Shown here piece by piece: positions 16,317 to 26,600 of a stretch of 64,000 nt of DNA. Made by a program: the position numbers and the translations under genes. The DNA is from Sulfurifustis variabilis (lineage in GTDB: Bacteria > Pseudomonadota > Gammaproteobacteria > Acidiferrobacterales > Sulfurifustaceae): positions 2,728,001 through 2,792,000 of the forward strand of contig NZ_AP014936.1 in assembly GCF_002355415.1 (NCBI RefSeq). Reading direction: 5' to 3'. A model generated the notes under the pieces. It ran no database searches and had not been told where the DNA came from. It was given only the letters and a program-made list of their open reading frames with translations. Within the stretch, counting starts at the first letter, position 1. Every line of letters starts with the position of its first letter.

Positions 16317-17180
16317 CTACGCGCCGTCCTGGACGAAAGGCAGCCCCTGCTTCATGCACCACTCGGCCCGCGCGAGCTCCTTGCCGAAATACGCCGCGTG
16401 GTCGAGCCGCGATACCCAGCCGTTCCGGACCGCCGTCAGGTAGATGCTCCTCGCATCGCGCCCCTCGATCACGCGGAGCAGCTTCTCGCGGTAGTCGTAG
16501 TGCTCGACCAGCAGGGCGTCGCCTTCCACGTGGATCACGAAATAGCCGGCCTCGTCGAGCTTGATGCGCCTGGGGTCGACGCCGACGGCGACCACGCGCT
16601 CGACCTCCGTCTCCCCGCCCGCCTCGCGCCCGCGATCGAACCGCGGCCCGGTCGCGGGCGCGGCGCTCCGCGTCAGCTCGGCCACCCGGGCGTGAATGGC
16701 GGACACGTCCGTGCAACCGATCATGTCGACGGGCTGCACCTGCTCGCGGAATGCCTGCACCTCGGCGGCGGAGGTATTCGGCAGAACCGGCCGCATGCCG
16801 GGCGAGCCGGGTATCCGTTTGCGCTCGTCGATGCCGTTCGCGAACAGGGCCAGGAGGGTCGCGCCCGTCAGGTGACGGGGCGGCTCGTTTCCCGCGCAGA
16901 CGAGATAGCGGATCGCCGGATTCGACAGGACGTTCTTCACGATCTTTTCGATGCCGATGTTCTCGGTTTCGACCTTACCGACGATGCAGAGACCCGACGG
17001 CGGATTCCGGCTGACGGCTTCGGCGAGCGCCACGCTGCCGAGGGTCGTGACGGCGACAGGCGCGTCCGGATCCGAAACGAAATAGCTGCCGGGCACGTAG
17101 GGCCAGGTCCGGCGCCGGGGCTTCGTGCTCGCGAACGCACGGCTCAAGAAGAATCCGAAGTTCTCCATCGCGGTCCGCAT
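16317..17180 (-). CDS. MtrA-like corrinoid-domain protein with C-terminal DUF4346
   Basis: This 287-residue protein has an N-terminal two thirds resembling subunit A of methanogen tetrahydromethanopterin S-methyltransferase, which carries a B12 cofactor: WPYVPGSYFV, VAVTTLGS, CIVGKVETENIGIEKIVKN, and CAGNEPPRHLTG with a candidate axial histidine. The end (KLDEAGYFVIHVE to the C-terminus) fits DUF4346. The ATG at 17180 has CGGAGG 7 bases upstream. There is no membrane anchor and no other mtr gene nearby. The promoter has the LysR box shared with both scn operons. Corrinoid binding and any methyl-transfer role are inferred. Confidence 0.7.
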   Translation of the reverse strand: MRTAMENFGFFLSRAFASTKPRRRTWPYVPGSYFVSDPDAPVAVTTLGSVALAEAVSRNPPSGLCIVGKVETENIGIEKIVKNVLSNPAIRYLVCAGNEPPRHLTGATLLALFANGIDERKRIPGSPGMRPVLPNTSAAEVQAFREQVQPVDMIGCTDVSAIHARVAELTRSAAPATGPRFDRGREAGGETEVERVVAVGVDPRRIKLDEAGYFVIHVEGDALLVEHYDYREKLLRVIEGRDARSIYLTAVRNGWVSRLDHAAYFGKELARAEWCMKQGLPFVQDGA

Positions 17181-17307
17181 CGCTGCCCCTCCGGTCTTCA
17201 ACCAAACAAGATCCGACGACGATCGTTCGACAAACTATCAAGCGCGGGTCGACATCCGCAATACGGCGCTGCGATGCAACGCCCGCGTCGTCGTGTCCCG
17301 GGCTTGC

Positions 17308-17322
17308 ATAGCAATGCCCTAT
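17308..17322. promoter_or_regulatory. LysR-type box ATAG-N7-CTAT upstream of the MtrA-like gene
   Basis: ATAG-CAATGCC-CTAT is the third copy of the pattern, about 130 bases before the ATG of the MtrA-like gene. An ATAAG lies at 17330. Its presence ties this gene to the scn operons as a common regulon. Confidence 0.6.
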
Positions 17323-17627
17323 CGAGTCGATAAGAACAAAGTTTTGGCCTCCGAGAGGGCTGTTGGCTACATTTGCTCGCGGGTTTCCATTCCGCGGATG
17401 CGGCACGGCTACAACCGCTTACGCGCCCATCGCCTCGCGCATGCACGACCCATGCGGAGGATTACGGCGGGGCGTCCGAGCAGCTGTAATCCGCGCCGTC
17501 GCGCGGGCGGTGGGCCCGGTGAGACTCTTCCTCCCTCTTGGGGGGCGTCAAGCCCCCTTTTTTTCTGCAGGGAGACACCCGCGGCACGATCGCTCGCCTC
17601 GCCGGGAGAAACGCATTGCAGAGGGAC
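17323..17627. other. Intergenic stretch with a hairpin and terminator ahead of the DUF6765 gene
   Basis: No protein gene is evident here. On the plus strand a 7-bp stem (GGATTAC 17459-17465 with GTAATCC 17486-17492) is followed by a strong terminator at 17541-17564. The order hairpin, terminator, gene could be a leader with attenuation, or a small RNA. Nothing matches a riboswitch class I can recognise. Confidence 0.4.
17541..17564 (+). terminator. Rho-independent terminator-like hairpin
   Basis: GGGGGC (17541-17546), loop GTCAA, GCCCCC (17552-17557), then seven T. The T-run is only on the plus-strand side. No plus-strand gene ends upstream, so it either ends an unannotated RNA or attenuates the DUF6765 gene, which starts 64 bases later. 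Confidence 0.75.
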
Positions 17628-18686
17628 ATGCATTACTACGCGACGTACGCTCTCGCGCGCGCCGCCGGTTTGCGCGCGGACGCCGCGCGCGAGATCGCGA
17701 CCTGCGCCGAGTACGTCGATCACGCCGACCGCGTGGCCGTCGTCTGTCAGGACGGCTTCGAGATCCGGGCCGAGCCGACCTCGCACCACCCTTCCGGTCG
17801 CGCCGACTACACGACGCCGCGGGACCAGCGCCGCACGTGGATCCCGTTTCACTTCCTGCCGGGGAACCAGGGCGACTCGCTCGACGAGCGGCTGCTGTGC
17901 GCCATGGACAGCCCGATCGCCCGCGCCGTCCTCGATCATGCCCTGGAGCGCCTCGACCGGGATCTCGGGGTCCCGCTGCTCGGGATCGTCGCCCACGCGT
18001 ATGCGGACACCTTCGCGCACTACGGGTTCTCCGGGATATCGTCCCCGATGAATCGGGTCGACGAGGCATCGTTCGTCTTCCACTGCTCGGCCGCCGCCCG
18101 CGCGGCCCTCGCCGCACGTCGCGACCGCTTCGTGGCGCGGTACGCAAGCGGCCCCCTGGCCGGTCGACTGCTGTGCCTCGGACACGGGTCCGTCGCGACG
18201 TTCCCCGACGAGCCGTACCTCGCATGGGAGTTCGACTATGCCAGTCCGGCGCGACCGTCGGGAAAGCGCGAAAACGCGAAGACCTTCCTCGTGTGCTGCG
18301 AGCGCCTCCACGACTTCTTCGTGCGCGCGCGAGCGCGGCTCGACGGCGGGTACGACGACCCCGGCGCCTACCGCGACTTCGCCCACATGCGCAGCACGAT
18401 TCGGGCGATTCTGGCCGTCGAAGGCGACGTGCGAGAGCGGGTGGACGCATGGAAGGGCGCCGCGGGCGCGGGCCTCCTTTACAGGCGGCCCGAGCCCATC
18501 CCCGACTACGACGCGCACATGCTCGATGGCGAAATTCGCGCGTTTGCGCTGCAGGACCGGGAACGGGTCGAGCGCACGCTCGCCTGCCGTTTTCTGCAGG
18601 CGGCGAACCTCCACCGCGGCTACCTGCTCGACGAGCTGTTGCCGGCGAACGGGTTGAATGTCGAATCGGTGCCGATCGACTGGTGA
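17628..18686 (+). CDS. DUF6765-family protein
   Basis: This 352-residue protein begins MHYYATYALARAAGL and contains WIPFHFLPGNQGDS and LGIVAHAYADTFAHYGFSG. These motifs fit DUF6765, a family of unknown function with histidine/aspartate motifs suggesting a metal-dependent or phospholipase C/zinc-dependent-like helical fold. The ATG at 17628 has GAGGG upstream and coincides with the conserved start. It follows a terminator-like leader and is convergent with the methyltransferase gene. Confidence 0.6.
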   Translation: MHYYATYALARAAGLRADAAREIATCAEYVDHADRVAVVCQDGFEIRAEPTSHHPSGRADYTTPRDQRRTWIPFHFLPGNQGDSLDERLLCAMDSPIARAVLDHALERLDRDLGVPLLGIVAHAYADTFAHYGFSGISSPMNRVDEASFVFHCSAAARAALAARRDRFVARYASGPLAGRLLCLGHGSVATFPDEPYLAWEFDYASPARPSGKRENAKTFLVCCERLHDFFVRARARLDGGYDDPGAYRDFAHMRSTIRAILAVEGDVRERVDAWKGAAGAGLLYRRPEPIPDYDAHMLDGEIRAFALQDRERVERTLACRFLQAANLHRGYLLDELLPANGLNVESVPIDW

Positions 18687-18707
18687 GATCGCGACCGGGC
18701 AGGCGCG

Positions 18708-19529
18708 TTACGCCGGCCGGGCCAGATAGGTGTAGTAGTTGCAGGAGGCGAAGAAGGTTCCGCCCTCCATCGCCCGGCGCTGCGCCGCGAGCCACGCCTC
18801 GATCGTCTCCGCCGGCAGCAGGCCGGCCTTGATCACGGCCGGCACGTAGGTCTCGGCGAAAGTGCGAAAGTAACTCCCCTTTCCGATCTCGGCCACGACC
18901 TCGCCCCAGGCTTCGATCAGATCGAGGCCGAGTTCCCGGAACAGCCGCGGCAGCTCGCGCATGATCAGCGGGTTGTTGAAGGTGGCGTTCACCAGAGCGG
19001 CGTCCACGCGGCGGCCGAGCCCGGCGTCCGGGAACGCGTACGTCAGGGAGGCGTAGTCGCCGTCGAACACGGCCACGGTCCCGCCGGAGCGGACCACGCG
19101 CGCCATCTCCCGCAGGACCGCGGCCGGGTCGGTGACGTGGCTGATCACGGTGTGGGCGATGACCGCGTCGAACGTCGCGGCCGGGAAGTCCAGGCGATGG
19201 GCGTCGCCGACCCGGAACGCGATGCGGTCCCCGACGCCTTCCGCCTGCGCGTGGCGTCGTGCCGCCTCGATGAACGGCGGGCTGTGGTCGACGCCCACCG
19301 CGCGGCCGGTGAAGTCCGGGCGGCGCGCGAGAAAGCGCGTCATGGCCCCGGTCCCGCACCCCACCTCCAGCACCTGCGCCGAGTCGGGCAGATTGAGCCG
19401 CGCGGCGTACTTGTCGAACAGCCGCGCGAACACGGCGTCCTTGGCGCGGTTCTCGAGCCGCGCGATGAGCCGCTCCACCGAGGCCGGGTCGAGCTCGTTG
19501 ACGAATCGATGCGGATCGCGTGCAGCCAT
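18708..19529 (-). CDS. SAM-dependent methyltransferase, class I
   Basis: This 273-residue protein has the Rossmann motif I VLEVGCGTGAMTRFLA (about 53-68), the acidic motif GVDHSP, motif VGDAHRLDFP and IAHTVISHV, typical of UbiE/Methyltransf_11-type enzymes. The C-terminal third is helical and less conserved and would determine substrate. It stands alone between convergent and divergent neighbours, so the substrate is unknown. Confidence 0.8.
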   Translation of the reverse strand: MAARDPHRFVNELDPASVERLIARLENRAKDAVFARLFDKYAARLNLPDSAQVLEVGCGTGAMTRFLARRPDFTGRAVGVDHSPPFIEAARRHAQAEGVGDRIAFRVGDAHRLDFPAATFDAVIAHTVISHVTDPAAVLREMARVVRSGGTVAVFDGDYASLTYAFPDAGLGRRVDAALVNATFNNPLIMRELPRLFRELGLDLIEAWGEVVAEIGKGSYFRTFAETYVPAVIKAGLLPAETIEAWLAAQRRAMEGGTFFASCNYYTYLARPA

Positions 19530-19792
19530 GCTTCACCTTCTGTTCTGCGACGGCGCTTGACAATGACACCGGATCGGCGCGGCGTAAATCCCCGGCGATC
19601 GCCGGTTGCGCCGACGGAGGCTCCCGGTAAACGGACGGTGCCGCGACCGGTGTACCGCGGCGCCCTTCGGGCAGGACTCGGCGGCAACAAAGCGATAACA
19701 AACGAGAAACACCCGGCGACGCGGCATCGTGGTAACGTGCGACTTCACCGGGCCCGACCCAAGCGGCACGAACGCGACGAGACCGAAGCACG

Positions 19793-21019
19793 ATGATTGC
19801 CGAAAAACGCCGCGTCCTGCTGCTGGCCGCCTCCCAGTCCGTCACGCTCACCGTGATCGTGCTCGCGTTCACGCTCGGGGCGATCCTCGGGCACGAGCTG
19901 GCCGCCGACAAGTCGCTCGCGACCCTGCCGAACGCGCTGATGGTCGTCGGCACCGCCGTCGCGACGGTCCCGGCCTCGCTCCTGGTACGCCGCCTCGGCT
20001 GGCGCGGAGCCTTCCTCGTCGGCACGGGCCTCGGCCTCGGCGGGGGCCTCCTCGGTTTCTACGCGCTGCAGGCCGGCAGTTTCGCGGTGTTCGCCCTCGC
20101 CTACGGATTGCTCGGCATGTACCAGTCCTTCGGCAACTATCACCGCTTCGCGGCGGCGGACGCGGCGAGCGACGCCTTTCGAAGCCGCGCGGTCTCGTGG
20201 GTGCTGGCGGGCGGCGTGGTCGCGGCCGTCGCCGGGCCGAAGCTCGCCGAGTGGGGCCAGTCGCTCATGGGAAATGCGCCCTACACCGGCGCTTTTGCGC
20301 TGGCCGCGCTGCTCGCCGTGTCGGCGATCCTGGTCCTGCTCTTCCTCGACATGGGCCGGCCCGGCGCGGGCGGCGACACGACGCCGGCGCGCCCGCTCAT
20401 CGCGGTGGCGCGGCAGCCGGCGTTCTTCATTGCGACGGTGTCCGCCGCGATCGGCTACGGGGCGATGGTGCTCGCGATGACGGCCGCGCCGCTCGCCATG
20501 GTCGGCCATCACCGGCACGGCATCGGCGATGCCGCCTTCGCCATCCAGCTGCACGTGCTCGGCATGTTTCTGCCCTCGTTCTTCACGGGCGCGCTGATCC
20601 GGCGCTTCGGCCTCCTGCGCGTCATGAGCGCGGGGATCGTGCTGCTCGCGGGCCACGTCGTCATCGCGCTGTCGGGCGTCGCCGTCGCCCACTTCGGGTC
20701 GGCGCTGGTCCTGCTCGGGATCGGCTGGAACTTCCTCTATGTCGGCGGCACGGTCCTCCTGACGGCAACCTACCGTCCGTCGGAGCGGGCGAAGGCACAG
20801 GCGCTGAACGATTTCGTCGTCTTCGGCGTGGTCGCCGCGGCCTCGCTCTCCGCCGGCTGGTTGCTGCACCATTTCGGCTGGGAGGCCGTGAACTATGCCA
20901 TCCTGCCGTTCCTGGCGCTGGCCGGCGGCCTGATCGTCTGGTTCGGCCTGCGGTGCCGCGCGGTCCGCGCGGCCGGGGGCATCGCGCCGGAGTACGCGAT
21001 TACCAAGAGTCTGTCCTGA
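19793..21019 (+). CDS. MFS transporter
   Basis: This 408-residue membrane protein has about twelve hydrophobic segments, with the MFS loop motif LLVRRLGWRGAFL between helices 2 and 3 and a second-half counterpart at ALIRRFGLLRVM. The sequence resembles YbfB/YgaY-like or riboflavin-like MFS carriers only in general terms. No neighbour suggests a substrate. The ATG at 19793 is the natural start. Confidence 0.8.
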   Translation: MIAEKRRVLLLAASQSVTLTVIVLAFTLGAILGHELAADKSLATLPNALMVVGTAVATVPASLLVRRLGWRGAFLVGTGLGLGGGLLGFYALQAGSFAVFALAYGLLGMYQSFGNYHRFAAADAASDAFRSRAVSWVLAGGVVAAVAGPKLAEWGQSLMGNAPYTGAFALAALLAVSAILVLLFLDMGRPGAGGDTTPARPLIAVARQPAFFIATVSAAIGYGAMVLAMTAAPLAMVGHHRHGIGDAAFAIQLHVLGMFLPSFFTGALIRRFGLLRVMSAGIVLLAGHVVIALSGVAVAHFGSALVLLGIGWNFLYVGGTVLLTATYRPSERAKAQALNDFVVFGVVAAASLSAGWLLHHFGWEAVNYAILPFLALAGGLIVWFGLRCRAVRAAGGIAPEYAITKSLS

Positions 21020-21091
21020 GGAGCCGGACGCCCGCCCGCTTCTTGATGAGGGTCAAATTTACGGGGCACGGTGCGAGCGTATACTTATCTC

Positions 21092-21472
21092 ATGATCTGG
21101 GCTTCCACCCGTCGATCCATCGCCCGCCGGCTCCTTGTCGCCTTCACCGGCGTGTGGCTCTACGCCGCGCTTTCACCCTGCCTCATGGCGGCGGACGACC
21201 CCCACTGCCCGGACTGTCCGTCGTCGTCGACGGCCGCGCCGCTGGATGAGAACGCCTGCCAGCCGGCCATGACCGTCGACTGTGCCCTGCCGGAACTGAA
21301 CCCCGTGACGCTCGACGGTTCCCTGGACGTACCGGCGCCGATCCACGTGCTCGCGATCGTCCCCGCCGACGCGGCGGCCGTGCCGATCGCGCCTTTCGAG
21401 CATCATGCCGCCAACGCGGCGGTTCGTGCCCCGCCGCCCCTCGCGCTGAGACCCGCCGTCCTGCTGAGGTAG
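21092..21472 (+). CDS. Small exported protein ahead of the Cus-type efflux genes
   Basis: This protein of about 126 residues begins with a basic stretch and a hydrophobic signal ending near CLMAADDPHCPDCP. The mature part has a CPDC pair and further Cys and His residues, which could bind metal. It is not a recognised family. The reading can be extended to a GTG at 21071, but the ATG at 21092 gives a clean signal peptide. It leads the RND efflux operon, so a periplasmic copper-related role is likely but unproven. Confidence 0.55.
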   Translation: MIWASTRRSIARRLLVAFTGVWLYAALSPCLMAADDPHCPDCPSSSTAAPLDENACQPAMTVDCALPELNPVTLDGSLDVPAPIHVLAIVPADAAAVPIAPFEHHAANAAVRAPPPLALRPAVLLR

Positions 21473-21516
21473 CCCGCTCCTTCGATCGTCCCGTCCACGA
21501 TTGAAGGAGAGGATCC

Positions 21517-22737
21517 ATGCGTGCGTTGTTCAGCGGCCGCCGGGCGGCCGCCATCATACTAGTAAGTCACTTTGCCATTGCCCTTGACGCCCCTGCCGCC
21601 GAGCTGACGCTCGCGCGCGCGGAGACACTCGCGCTCGAACGCGCGCCGTCGCTCGCGCGGCTGCAGAGCAACGTGGCGGCGGCATCGGAGCGCGTCGCCT
21701 ATGCCGGGCAACTGCCCGACCCGGCGCTCACGCTCGGCGCGATCAACGTCCCCACCGACAGCCTGAGCCTCACCGAAGACGACATGACGATGGTCGGTAT
21801 CGGGCTGCGTCAGGCGTTCCCGCCCGGCGATGCCCGGGCGCAACGGACGCGCGGCGCCTCGGCCGGCGTCGAGCGCGAGGCCGCGCGGCTCGAGGCCGGG
21901 CGCCGCCGGCTGCTGCGCGAGGTGCGCGCCGCCTGGCTCGAGGTGTACGCGGCCGAGACCTCGCTCCGGCTCGTCGACGAGCTGAGGCGGCTTGCGCGCC
22001 GCGACCTCGAATCGGCGGAGGGGCGTTATCGCGCTGCCCAGGACGCGCAACGCGCCGTGCTCCGCGCCCGGTCCGCGCTCGCCCGCGTGAACGAACGTGA
22101 GCCGATGTTCCGCGCGCAGGCGAAACGCGCCCGCGCCGTGCTCGCCCGCTGGCTCGGCGACGCCGCCGACGAGCCGGTTCCGGCCGCGCTGCCACCGCTC
22201 GGCGTCGGTACACCGGGCTTCGATCCCGACAACCATCCCGAGATGCGCATGGCCGTCGCCGAGATCGAGGCCATGCGCTCGGAGGCGGGCATGGCGCGCG
22301 CCGAGTACCGGCCGGGCTACATGGTCGACGTCATGTACGGCGTGCGGCAGGACCGGCCGGACATGATCACGGCACAGGTGAGCCTCGATCTCCCGATCTT
22401 CCGGGCGAAGCGCCAGGACCCGCGCCTCTCCGAGCGCGTGCAGCTCGAACGCGCGGCGGAGCTCGAGGCCGAGGACAAGCGCCGGGAGCTTCGAGCCATG
22501 CACGCCGCGGTGCGGGCCGAGCACGAGGAGCACGGCGAGCGCCTGCGGATCTTCGAGAACGAGCTGCTGCCGGCGCTCAAGCGCGAGGCGAGCGTCACGG
22601 CCGCGGGCTTCGCACGCGAGCAGGCGGAGCTGCGCGACGCACGCATGCGCGAGCTCGATGCGCGTCTCGAGCTCGTGCGTCTCAGGGTAGACCACGCCAG
22701 GACGCAGGCCGAACTGCTGTATCTCACCGGAGAATGA
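21517..22737 (+). CDS. TolC-family outer-membrane efflux protein (CusC/CzcC type)
   Basis: This 406-residue protein has a signal peptide of about 28 residues and the long alpha-helical repeats of TolC-type channels (ETLALERAPSLARLQS, ARRDLESAEGRY, ELRDARMRELDARLELVRLRVDHARTQAEL). GAAGGAGAGG precedes the ATG. Its stop overlaps the start of the adaptor gene by 4 bases. It would form the outer-membrane exit duct of the metal efflux pump encoded next. Confidence 0.85.
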   Translation: MRALFSGRRAAAIILVSHFAIALDAPAAELTLARAETLALERAPSLARLQSNVAAASERVAYAGQLPDPALTLGAINVPTDSLSLTEDDMTMVGIGLRQAFPPGDARAQRTRGASAGVEREAARLEAGRRRLLREVRAAWLEVYAAETSLRLVDELRRLARRDLESAEGRYRAAQDAQRAVLRARSALARVNEREPMFRAQAKRARAVLARWLGDAADEPVPAALPPLGVGTPGFDPDNHPEMRMAVAEIEAMRSEAGMARAEYRPGYMVDVMYGVRQDRPDMITAQVSLDLPIFRAKRQDPRLSERVQLERAAELEAEDKRRELRAMHAAVRAEHEEHGERLRIFENELLPALKREASVTAAGFAREQAELRDARMRELDARLELVRLRVDHARTQAELLYLTGE

Positions 22738-23666
22738 GCATGAACGCGAAAACGACCGCACTGATGCTGGCCGCCGCCCTGGTCGGCGCTTTGCTCGGTA
22801 TCACCGGCTGGACCTATACGAATGACGCCGGCAACGGCGTAGCTCGCGCGACGACGGCTGCCGCGAGCGCCGGGCGCAAGGTGCTTTACTGGCACGACCC
22901 GATGGTGCCCGGCCAGCGGTTCGACAAGCCCGGCAGATCGCCCTTCATGGACATGGACCTGGTGCCCGTCTACGCCGACGACGCGCCGGCCGGGGACACG
23001 GCGATCGTCACCGTGCGGCCCGAGGTCGTGAACACGCTCGGCGTGCGCACGGCCCGCGCGGCGCGCAGCAGCGCGCCGCGGCGCCTCGAGACCGACGGCT
23101 ACGTGTTTCGCGACGAGCGCGGGTTCGGCGTACTCGTCGACATTTTCGATCGCGATGCCGGTTGGGTGCGCCGGGGCCTCGCGGCCGAGATCCGCATTCC
23201 GGAGCTCGGTGACCGGAATCTCAAGGGAACCGTCAGCTGGGTCTCGCCGGACGTGGAGTTCGGCGCGCGCTCTCTCAAGGCGCGAGTTCGCCTGACCTCG
23301 CCGGCGGCCGGGCTTCGCGCGAACACCTACGCCCAGGTCGCGGTGCTCGGCCCGCGTCCCGCGCAGGCACGGCTGCTCGTGCCGCGCGAAGCGCTGATCC
23401 GGACCGGCACGCGCACGAGCGTGGTGCTCGCGCTGGACGCCGGCCGCTTCAAGCCGGTCGACGTCGTCGTCGGGCCGGAGATCGGCGAGCACGTCGAGAT
23501 CGTCGACGGCCTCGCGGACGGCGATCGCGTGGTGACGTCGGGGCAATTCCTCCTCGACTCGGAGGCGAGCATCCGCGCGAGCTTCGCCCGGATGGAGTCG
23601 GCGGAACCGTCGGCGGCCGCCGACGAGCCCGCACGCACGGATCACTCCGGTCACGCGGGACGCTGA
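22734..23666 (+). CDS. cusB: RND periplasmic adaptor (CusB-like) with heavy-metal-binding domain
   Basis: This 310-residue membrane-fusion protein has an N-terminal anchor or signal (8-28), then the YHMDP-like metal-binding module YWHDPMVPGQRFDKPGRSPF with MDMDLVPVY, then beta-barrel and hairpin parts. It is shorter than typical CusB (about 400), mostly because the coiled-coil hairpin is reduced. The Met-rich module indicates copper or silver. It is translationally coupled to the channel gene. Confidence 0.85.
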   Translation: MSMNAKTTALMLAAALVGALLGITGWTYTNDAGNGVARATTAAASAGRKVLYWHDPMVPGQRFDKPGRSPFMDMDLVPVYADDAPAGDTAIVTVRPEVVNTLGVRTARAARSSAPRRLETDGYVFRDERGFGVLVDIFDRDAGWVRRGLAAEIRIPELGDRNLKGTVSWVSPDVEFGARSLKARVRLTSPAAGLRANTYAQVAVLGPRPAQARLLVPREALIRTGTRTSVVLALDAGRFKPVDVVVGPEIGEHVEIVDGLADGDRVVTSGQFLLDSEASIRASFARMESAEPSAAADEPARTDHSGHAGR

Positions 23667-23667
23667 G

Positions 23668-26600
23668 ATGATTGCGCACATCATCGGCTGGTCGGTCCGC
23701 AACCGCTTTCTCGTCCTGCTCCTTACCGCCCTGTTCATAGGCTGGGGCATCCTCGCGCTCGCGCGCACGCCGCTCGACGCGATCCCCGATCTCTCCGACG
23801 TGCAGGTCATCATCAAGACGAGCTACCCCGGTCAGGCGCCGCAGGTGGTCGAGGACCAGGTGACCTACCCGCTCACGACGGCGATGCTCTCGGTGCCGCG
23901 GGCCGTCACGGTTCGCGGCTTCTCCATGTTCGGCGACTCGTTCGTGTACGTGATCTTCAAGGACGGCACGGACCTCTACTGGGCGCGCTCTCGCGTGCTC
24001 GAGTACCTGAGTCAGGTCGTCCCGCGCCTGCCGCGGAACGCCCGGCCGGCGCTCGGCCCGGACGCGACCGGCGTCGGCTGGGTGTACGAGTACGCGCTGG
24101 TCGACCGGACCGGGCGGCACGACCTCGCGCAGCTCCGGGCCATCCAGGACTGGTTCCTGAAGTACGAGCTGCGCACGGTGCCCGGCGTCGCGGAAGTCGC
24201 CTCGGTCGGCGGGATGGTAAAGCAGTACCAGGTCGTCCTCGATCCCGCGCGCCTGCGCGCCCACCGCCTCACCCTCATGGACGTACGCCGCGCGATCGAG
24301 CAGGCGAACCGGGAGACGGGCGGCTCGGTGGTCGAGATGGCCGAAGCCGAGTACATGGTCCGCGCCCGCGGCTACCTGCAGGGCGAGAGCGACCTGCGGG
24401 CGATTCCCCTCGGGATCGCGAGCGACGGCACGCCGATCCGGCTCGCGCACGTCGCGGAGATCCGGCTCGGGCCCGAGATGCGTCGGGGCATCGCCGAGCT
24501 CGACGGCGAGGGCGAGGTCGCCGGCGGCATCATCGTCATGCGCCACGGCGAGAACGCGCTCAGCACCATCCGCGCCGTGAGGGAGAAACTCGAGGCGCTC
24601 GAGGACAGCCTGCCGGAAGGGGTGGAGCTCGTGCCGACCTACGATCGCTCGCAGCTCATCCACCGGGCGGTCGACAATCTCACCGGCACGCTGATCGAGG
24701 AGTTCGTCATCGTCGCGCTGGTGTGCGCCGCGTTCCTGTTCCACCTGCGTTCGGCGCTGGTCGCCATCCTCACCCTGCCCATCGGCGTGCTCATGGCCTT
24801 CATCGTGATGCAACGACAGGGCATCAACGCCAACATCATGTCGCTCGGCGGCATTGCGATCGCGATCGGGGCGATGGTGGACGCGGCGATCGTGATGATA
24901 GAAAACGTGCACAAGCACATCGAGCGCGCCGGCGGCGTCATCGCCGACCGCTGGGCGCTCGTCCGGACGGCCGCGCAGGAGCTGGGCGCGCCGCTCTTCT
25001 ACTCGCTGCTCGTCATCACGCTCAGCTTCCTGCCGGTGTTCGCGCTCGAGGCACAGGAGGGGCGGCTCTTCTCGCCGCTCGCCTACACCAAGACCTATGC
25101 CATGGCGGCCGCCGCCGGGCTCTCGATCACGCTCGTGCCGGTGCTGATGGGTTACTTCGTCCGCGGGCGCATCCGCCCGGAGCACGAGAACCCGATCAAC
25201 CGCGCACTGCTCGCCGCCTACCGGCCGTTTCTCGGCTGGGTGCTGCGCTGGCCCAAGGCGGTCCTCGTGCTCGCTGCCGCGCTCGTGCTCGCCGGCGTCT
25301 ACCCGGCGACGAGGCTCGGGGCCGAATTCATGCCGGACATGGACGAAGGCGACCTGCTCTACATGCCGACGACGCTGCCGGGGCTCTCGCCCGGCAAGGC
25401 GGTGCAGGTACTGCAGCAGACCGACCGTCTTCTGAAGACGCTCCCCGAGGTCGAGACGGTCTTCGGCAAGGCGGGCCGCGCCGAGACCGCGACCGACCCG
25501 GCGCCGCTCTCGATGTTCGAGACGACGATCCAGTTGAAACCGCGCTCGGAGTGGAGGGAGGGCATGACCACGGAGAAGCTGATCGCGGAGATGAACGCAC
25601 TCGTGAAGATGCCGGGACTCTCCAACGTCTTTGTGATGCCGATCAAGACCCGCATCGACATGCTCACGACCGGCATCCGCACGCCCGTCGGCATCAAGGT
25701 GACGGGACCGTCGCTCGCCACGCTCGAAGACGTCGGCCGTCAGATCGAGCAGGCGATCCGGGCAGTCCCGGGTACCACTTCGGTCTACGCCGAGCGGGTG
25801 ACCGGCGCACGCTACGTCGACGTGCGTGTCGACCGGAACCGCGCGGCGCGCTTCGGCCTGAACGTCTCGGACGTGCAGGATGCGGTGGAAACGGCCATTG
25901 GCGGGATGAACGTGACCGAGACGATCGAGGGTCGCGAGCGCTACCCGGTGAACCTGCGCTACCCGCCCGACGCGCGCGACTCGCTCGAGCGGCTGCGCCG
26001 GCTTCCGATCGTCGTGGGCAACGGCTTGCCGATCGCGCTCGGGGAGGTGGCCGATGTGCGCATCGTCGACGGCCCCGACATGATCCGCAGCGAGAACGCG
26101 CGCCTCTCCGGCTGGACCTACGTCGACTTCGCCGGGCGGGACATCGCCGCCTACATCGCCGACGCGAAGCGCGCGGTCGCCGGGCAGGTCCGGCTGCCGC
26201 CCGGCTACGCGCTCGCGTGGTCCGGCCAGTACGAGTACCTCGAGCGTGCGGTCGGGCGCCTCAAGGTGGTGATTCCGTTCACCGTGGCGATCATCCTGCT
26301 CCTGCTCTACCTCAACTTCCGAAACGGCATGGAGGTGCTCATCATCGTCGCGACGCTGCCGCTCGCGCTCGTCGGCGGCTTCTGGCTGCTCTGGGCGCTC
26401 GGCTACCACCTCTCGGTCGCGGTCGCCGTGGGCTTCATCGCGCTCGGCGGCGTGGCGGTCGAGATCGGCGTCGTCATGCTCGCCTACCTCGACCAGGCGA
26501 TGAAACGGCGGCGCGAAGACCGCACCGCGCGCGGCGAAGACATGACGGGAGAGGACGTGCACGAGGCGATCGTCGAAGGCGCGCTGCTGCGCGTGCGGCC

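Noticed and set aside
23449-26562. A 1037-codon open frame on the minus strand across cusA
   Set aside because: The translation is a low-complexity Arg/His/Asp-rich chain without domains, antisense to a clear RND pump.
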